Assembly: GCF_021341785.1 (NCBI RefSeq)
Contig: NZ_JAJTTF010000003.1
Coordinates: forward strand, 248,001 to 312,000
DNA length: 64,000 bases
DNA from: Microbacterium sp. Au-Mic1
GTDB taxonomy: Bacteria; Actinomycetota; Actinomycetes; Actinomycetales; Microbacteriaceae
Direction of reading: 5' to 3'
Shown one piece after another: positions 60,428-64,000 of the stretch. The first letter of the stretch is position 1. The number at the start of each line of letters is the position of its first letter. The notes beneath the pieces were generated by a model, which had not been told where the DNA came from, searched no databases, and was given only the letters and a program-made list of their open reading frames with translations. The position numbers were made by a program, and so were the translations under genes.

Positions 60428-60684
60428 CGACTCTCCCTCCGCGACCGCAGGATCCCCGAGGTCTCCTCGGCCGCACGCCGAGCCTAACAACCGCGGCTCG
60501 GGCCCGCTGCGCGGCAGCGGCGCGGTGGATCCCGGGCGCGCGTGCCGCGCCCGGGATGCGGCCCCGGTTCGGAGGGCCGGTGCGGATGCCGTACACTGGA
60601 CGAGCAGTTGTTGTCTGCATTCTTTCGCCATGCCCGGGTCTCCCGGAACGTGGAGAAGGTGCGGACAGAGATCTCCGGATCTCT

Positions 60685-60757
<73 letters not shown>

Positions 60758-60796
60758 CGCGTCGGCGCGCAGCCGGCACACGAAAGGTACTCCAGG

Positions 60797-61072
60797 ATGG
60801 TTCAGGACGCATCGGGCGCTGTGGTTCCCACAGCGAACGGCGGCGCGAGCCGCGACAAGAAGCTCGGCTTCTTCGGTCGCATCGCGCTGTTCTTCCGTCA
60901 GGTGATCGCCGAGCTTCGCAAGGTGGTCACGCCCACGCGCAAGGAGCTCGTCAAGTACACCCTGGTCGTGCTGGGCTTCGTGATCGTGATGATGGCCCTC
61001 GTGTACGGGCTCGACATGGCCTTCTCGTGGCTGACGACGCAAGTCTTCGGGGTTCCCGGGAAAACCGCGTGA
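60797..61072 (+). CDS. secE: Preprotein translocase subunit SecE
   Basis: This 91-residue protein has a variable N-terminus, then the SecE core FFRQVIAELRKVVTPTRKEL followed by one membrane helix (YTLVVLGFVIVMMALVYGLD). It clamps SecY in the Sec translocon. It sits in the conserved tRNA-Trp/secE/nusG order. CCAGG just before ATG 60797 is the only ribosome-binding-like sequence. Confidence 0.95.
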   Translation: MVQDASGAVVPTANGGASRDKKLGFFGRIALFFRQVIAELRKVVTPTRKELVKYTLVVLGFVIVMMALVYGLDMAFSWLTTQVFGVPGKTA

Positions 61073-61127
61073 TCCCGCGGCCCGGTGGCAACTGACCCCG
61101 GGCCGAACCTGAAGGAGAGAAGAGCAA

Positions 61128-62255
61128 GTGTCCGAACGATACTCTGGCGACGACGTCGACTGGGCGACCGCCGCCGAGCAGTCCAGCGAAGACGACGAGG
61201 CTCAGGAGGGCGATGTCCTCGCCTCCGAGGAGCGCGCCGTCGAGGCCGCCGAGCGGGTCGCCCTGCACATCGAGGGCGACGACGACGCGGACGCGGACGA
61301 CGAAGACATCGAATTCGAAGAAGACCCGGAGGCAGACGCGATCGTGAACGACGCTCTCAACCTGGACCAGGCGGCTGAGTCCGAAGCCGCCGCTGAGGTC
61401 CTCAACGACTCCGTGGCCGAGGAGGCCGCCGACCGCAAGGCCGCCGCCGCCGACGAGGTCACGCCCTATGACGGCCCCGACGTGAACGGCGAGGAGGACG
61501 CTCCAGTCCTCGATCCCGAGGAGGTCGCCGAGATCGATGCGGCCGCCGGTGTCGTCGACGCGGTCGAGTCCGACCTCGACGCTGCGGACGCCGCGAGCGC
61601 GCCGAGCGACCTCGACGATGCCGACGCCGAGGAGGACCCGTACGAGGCCTTCCGCATGGACCTGCGCATGCTGCCCGGCAAGTGGTACGTCATCCACTCC
61701 TACGCCGGCTTCGAGCGCAAGGTGAAGGCCAACATCGAGCAGCGCAAGTCGACGCTCGAGGTCGAGGACGACATCTACCAGATCGAGGTCCCGATGGAGG
61801 ACGTCGTCGAGATCAAGAACGGTCAGCGCAAGATGGTCACGCGCGTCCGGATCCCCGGCTACGTGCTCGTGCGCATGGAGCTGAACGAGGACACCTGGTC
61901 CGTCGTGCGGCACACGCCGGGCGTCACCGGGTTCGTCGGCAACGCGCACAACCCGACCCCGCTTCGCTTCGAAGAGGCCTTCAACATGCTGAAGTCGCTC
62001 GTCGAGGTCAAGGACATCCCCACCGCCAAGGCCGTCGCGGCCAAGGGCGGCACCGCCGTGGCCCGTCCGCTCGCGGCCGAGGTCGACTTCGAGATCGGCG
62101 AGACCATCACGATCAAGGAGGGCTCGTTCGCGGGTCTTCCCGGTTCGATCTCCGAGATCAAGCCGGAGAGCGGCAAGCTCACCGTGCTCGTGTCGCTCTT
62201 CGAGCGCGAGACCCCGGTCGAGCTGTCGTTCGACCAGGTCACCAAGATGATCTGA
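61128..62255 (+). CDS. nusG: Transcription factor NusG with a long acidic N-terminal extension
   Basis: This is 375 residues, about twice E. coli NusG. The first 185 or so are Asp/Glu/Ala-rich and low complexity ([20 protein letters not shown]). The NGN domain starts at [22 protein letters not shown] (Trp186) and has IPGYVLVRM and TPGVTGFVG; the KOW domain is [20 protein letters not shown] near residue 320. It couples transcription elongation to translation and Rho. The start is GTG 61128 after GAAGGAGAG. Confidence 0.95.
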   Translation: MSERYSGDDVDWATAAEQSSEDDEAQEGDVLASEERAVEAAERVALHIEGDDDADADDEDIEFEEDPEADAIVNDALNLDQAAESEAAAEVLNDSVAEEAADRKAAAADEVTPYDGPDVNGEEDAPVLDPEEVAEIDAAAGVVDAVESDLDAADAASAPSDLDDADAEEDPYEAFRMDLRMLPGKWYVIHSYAGFERKVKANIEQRKSTLEVEDDIYQIEVPMEDVVEIKNGQRKMVTRVRIPGYVLVRMELNEDTWSVVRHTPGVTGFVGNAHNPTPLRFEEAFNMLKSLVEVKDIPTAKAVAAKGGTAVARPLAAEVDFEIGETITIKEGSFAGLPGSISEIKPESGKLTVLVSLFERETPVELSFDQVTKMI

Positions 62256-62274
62256 CGCTTCCCCGGAAGTGCAC

Positions 62275-62308
62275 CGAGAACGGCCGTCCTTCGGGGCGGC
62301 CGTTCTCG
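62275..62308 (+). terminator. Hairpin between nusG and rplK
   Basis: CGAGAACGGCCG (62275-62286) pairs with CGGCCGTTCTCG (62297-62308) over a 10-nt loop, 20 bp after the nusG stop. It separates secE-nusG from rplKA as terminator or attenuator. Confidence 0.8.
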
Positions 62309-62353
62309 CGTGTCCGGAACGATCGCCGATGTGCGTCGGAGCGGTGGATCGGG

Positions 62354-62359
62354 TAGACT
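62354..62359 (+). promoter_or_regulatory. rplKA promoter (-10 box)
   Basis: TAGACT is a good actinobacterial -10, about 110 bp before rplK and after the nusG hairpin. No clear -35 is seen. The roughly 100-nt leader leaves room for r-protein autoregulation. Confidence 0.5.
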
Positions 62360-62469
62360 CCTATGGTTTGTGCGCCCGTTCGTCGTGCGCACGAACGCCA
62401 CCGCGTTCCGGAGATGCCGGATCCGCGGGAGAGGGATGCCCCGGGCATCCGCTCGAGAAAGGAATCACT

Positions 62470-62901
62470 ATGGCACCGAAGAAGAAGGTGACCGGCCTGA
62501 TCAAGCTTCAGATCAACGCCGGTGCAGCCAACCCGGCGCCGCCGATCGGCCCCGCGCTCGGTCAGCATGGCGTCAACATCATGGAGTTCTGCAAGGCGTA
62601 CAACGCCGCGACCGAGTCGCAGCGCGGCAACGTCATCCCCGTGGAGATCACCGTCTACGAGGACCGCAGCTTCACGTTCATCCTGAAGACCCCGCCGGCC
62701 GCCGAGCTGATCAAGAAGGCTGCGGGCGTGCAGAAGGGCTCCGCCACTCCGCACACCGTCAAGGTCGCGAAGATCACCGCCGAGCAGGTCCGTCAGATCG
62801 CCGAGCAGAAGCAGGCCGACCTGAACGCGAACGACATCGACGCCGCGTCCAAGATCATCGCCGGAACCGCCCGTTCCATGGGCATCACGGTCGAGGGCTG
62901 A
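62470..62901 (+). CDS. rplK: 50S ribosomal protein L11
   Basis: This 143-residue L11 begins [20 protein letters not shown], has the thiostrepton-region [20 protein letters not shown] and ends in the 23S rRNA-binding domain ([12 protein letters not shown]). AAAGGAATC precedes the ATG. It is followed 11 bp later by rplA. Confidence 0.98.
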
Positions 62902-62912
62902 GGGAGATAACA

Positions 62913-63602
62913 ATGGCTACCAAGTCCAAGGCTTACAACGCTGCTGCCGCGAAGATCGAGGCAGACCGCTTCTACACCCCGACCGAGGCCGTGGTCCTCG
63001 CGAAGGAGACCGGCTCCGCGAAGTTCGACTCCACCGTCGAGGTCGCGCTGAAGCTCTCCGTCGACCCGCGCAAGGCCGACCAGATGGTGCGCGGCACCGT
63101 CATCCTCCCGCATGGCACCGGCAAGACCGCCCGCGTCATCGTGTTCGCGACGGGTCCGGCCGCTGAGGCCGCGATCGCCGCGGGTGCGGACGAGGTCGGC
63201 GGCGCCGAGCTCATCGAGAAGGTCGCCGGCGGCTGGACCGCGTTCGACGCGGCCGTCTCCACCCCGGAGCTCATGGGCCAGGTCGGCCGTCTCGGCAAGG
63301 TGCTGGGTCCGCGTGGCCTGATGCCGAACCCGAAGACCGGCACCGTGACCCCGAACCCGGCCAAGGCCGTCGAGGAGATCAAGGGCGGAAAGATCGAGTT
63401 CCGCGTCGACAAGCACGCCAACGTGCACTTCGTCGTCGGCAAGGCCTCGTTCTCGGCCGAGCAGCTCGACGAGAACATGAAGGCTGCGCTCGAGGAGATC
63501 GTGCGCCTCAAGCCGTCCAGCTCGAAGGGCCGCTACATCCAGAAGGGTGCGGTGTCGACCACGTTCGGCCCCGGCATCCCGCTGGACGTCAACGCCATCT
63601 GA
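62913..63602 (+). CDS. rplA: 50S ribosomal protein L1
   Basis: This 229-residue L1 has [27 protein letters not shown], the signature [15 protein letters not shown] and the C-terminal [21 protein letters not shown]. It forms the L1 stalk and usually autoregulates the L11-L1 mRNA. GGGAG lies 7 nt before ATG 62913. Confidence 0.98.
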   Translation: MATKSKAYNAAAAKIEADRFYTPTEAVVLAKETGSAKFDSTVEVALKLSVDPRKADQMVRGTVILPHGTGKTARVIVFATGPAAEAAIAAGADEVGGAELIEKVAGGWTAFDAAVSTPELMGQVGRLGKVLGPRGLMPNPKTGTVTPNPAKAVEEIKGGKIEFRVDKHANVHFVVGKASFSAEQLDENMKAALEEIVRLKPSSSKGRYIQKGAVSTTFGPGIPLDVNAI

Positions 63603-63615
63603 GCCTGACGCTCAC

Positions 63616-63650
63616 CGGAAGACCCTCGCCCCTAGGGCGGGGGTCTTCCG
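63616..63650 (+). terminator. Terminator after rplA
   Basis: A 15-bp stem (63616-63630 with 63636-63650, one G.T pair, containing CGGAAGACCC) and a CCTAG loop lie 13 bp after the rplA stop, followed by CGTTTCC. Confidence 0.85.
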
Positions 63651-63719
63651 CGTTTCCGCGCCGCCGAGCTCGACGGATGCGGAAGCGGAAGTGGGATCCT
63701 CATCGATCGTGGTCACCGC

Positions 63720-64000
63720 TCAGTGCACCACCAGTGCGACGCACAGCAGCACCAGTGCGAGTCCCTGCAGCGTCGCGCGCAGCGGGAGGATCGATTCCCA
63801 CCGGTCCTGCAGCGACCGTGCCTCGCGGGGCACCTGGCCCGACAGCGCCGCGGCGGTGAAAGCCGTGTTGATCGGCTTGGAGATGCGGCCGAACAGGATC
63901 AGCCAGATCAGCAGGGCGGCGAGTGCGGCCGCGGCGAGAGCCGCGGCGATCGCGCTTCCCCAGAAGGCCGAGAGCGCGGCCGTGGCCGCGGTGAGCACGA
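63720..64000 (-). CDS. DUF1772-like membrane protein, C-terminal part
   Basis: The last 93 or so codons of a minus-strand gene that runs off the right edge are present. There are three hydrophobic segments (AFWGSAIAAALAAAALAALLIWLILFG and LQGLALVLLCVALVVH are two of them) around a soluble RSLQDRWESILPLRAT stretch, the pattern of the DUF1772/anthrone-oxygenase-like family. The start is outside the window; the function is unknown. Confidence 0.7.
   Translation of the reverse strand, partial: VLTAATAALSAFWGSAIAAALAAAALAALLIWLILFGRISKPINTAFTAAALSGQVPREARSLQDRWESILPLRATLQGLALVLLCVALVVH

Overview
The window is about 70% GC and reads as the chromosome of a high-GC Gram-positive bacterium of the Microbacterium/Microbacteriaceae type. 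Evidence for this is the block hadA-like/hadB-like/murB/aspC and tRNA-Trp/secE/nusG/rplK/rplA, a NusG with a long acidic N-terminal extension, a RamB-type glyoxylate regulator, an LALTG cell-wall anchor, and several start codons that lie 6-7 nt after a -10 box (leaderless mRNAs). The placement is by inference; no 16S rRNA is present.

Region by region: 1-12.6 kb is a complete aerobic phenylacetate (paa) catabolic locus: paaJ-F-H-Z on the plus strand, paaK and paaI on the minus strand, then paaABCDE-paaG on the plus strand. A TetR regulator (probably PaaR) is cut by the window edge, and two matching operator-like palindromes lie in the two control regions. A GIY-YIG nuclease wrapped in hairpin repeats sits inside this locus. 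12.6-18.4 kb is housekeeping: a TauE/SafE permease, a MaoC dehydratase pair, murB, an AEC transporter, a VOC protein and an aminotransferase. 18.5-24.6 kb holds kynureninase with a divergent Lrp/AsnC regulator, an MddA/NnrU-like membrane protein, an HD-type/LuxR regulator and rraA. 24.7-29.7 kb is the glyoxylate shunt (aceB-aceA) with divergent ramB. 29.8-34.1 kb has a cell-wall-anchored alkaline phosphatase behind a PHO box and a TetR/metallo-hydrolase pair. 34.1-42.6 kb is a putrescine/GABA catabolic cluster: PucR regulator, gabT, putrescine oxidase, a universal stress protein and two succinate-semialdehyde dehydrogenases.

43.5-52.4 kb is the most interesting part. It looks like an acquired island in which the hexamer GGATCC, very common elsewhere in the window, is depleted about 3.5-fold by hand count. 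It encodes an MtnA-family sugar-phosphate isomerase co-transcribed with a four-gene ABC importer, a GntR/UTRA regulator, a sulfatase-superfamily hydrolase, a trimeric-type purine nucleoside phosphorylase and a class II aldolase. The same operator, GTCAG-N4-CTGAC, occurs in both divergent control regions, so these genes probably form one regulon. The enzymes together describe import, desulfation (or phosphonate/phosphodiester hydrolysis), phosphorolysis, isomerisation and aldol cleavage of a 5'-modified purine nucleoside, a catabolic version of the MTA/5'-deoxyadenosine DHAP shunt with an unknown substrate. A frameshifted 3' remnant of an NmrA-type gene lies at the left edge, and an intact relative lies just beyond the right edge.

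52.5-60.4 kb carries a TetR/NmrA pair, poxB, and an operon of a divergent HSP90-family ATPase with a large TPR protein. 60.7-63.7 kb is tRNA-Trp, secE, nusG, rplK, rplA, and the window ends in a DUF1772-like membrane protein. No intergenic stretch exceeds 300 bp. No CRISPR array, insertion sequence, prophage or rRNA was seen.
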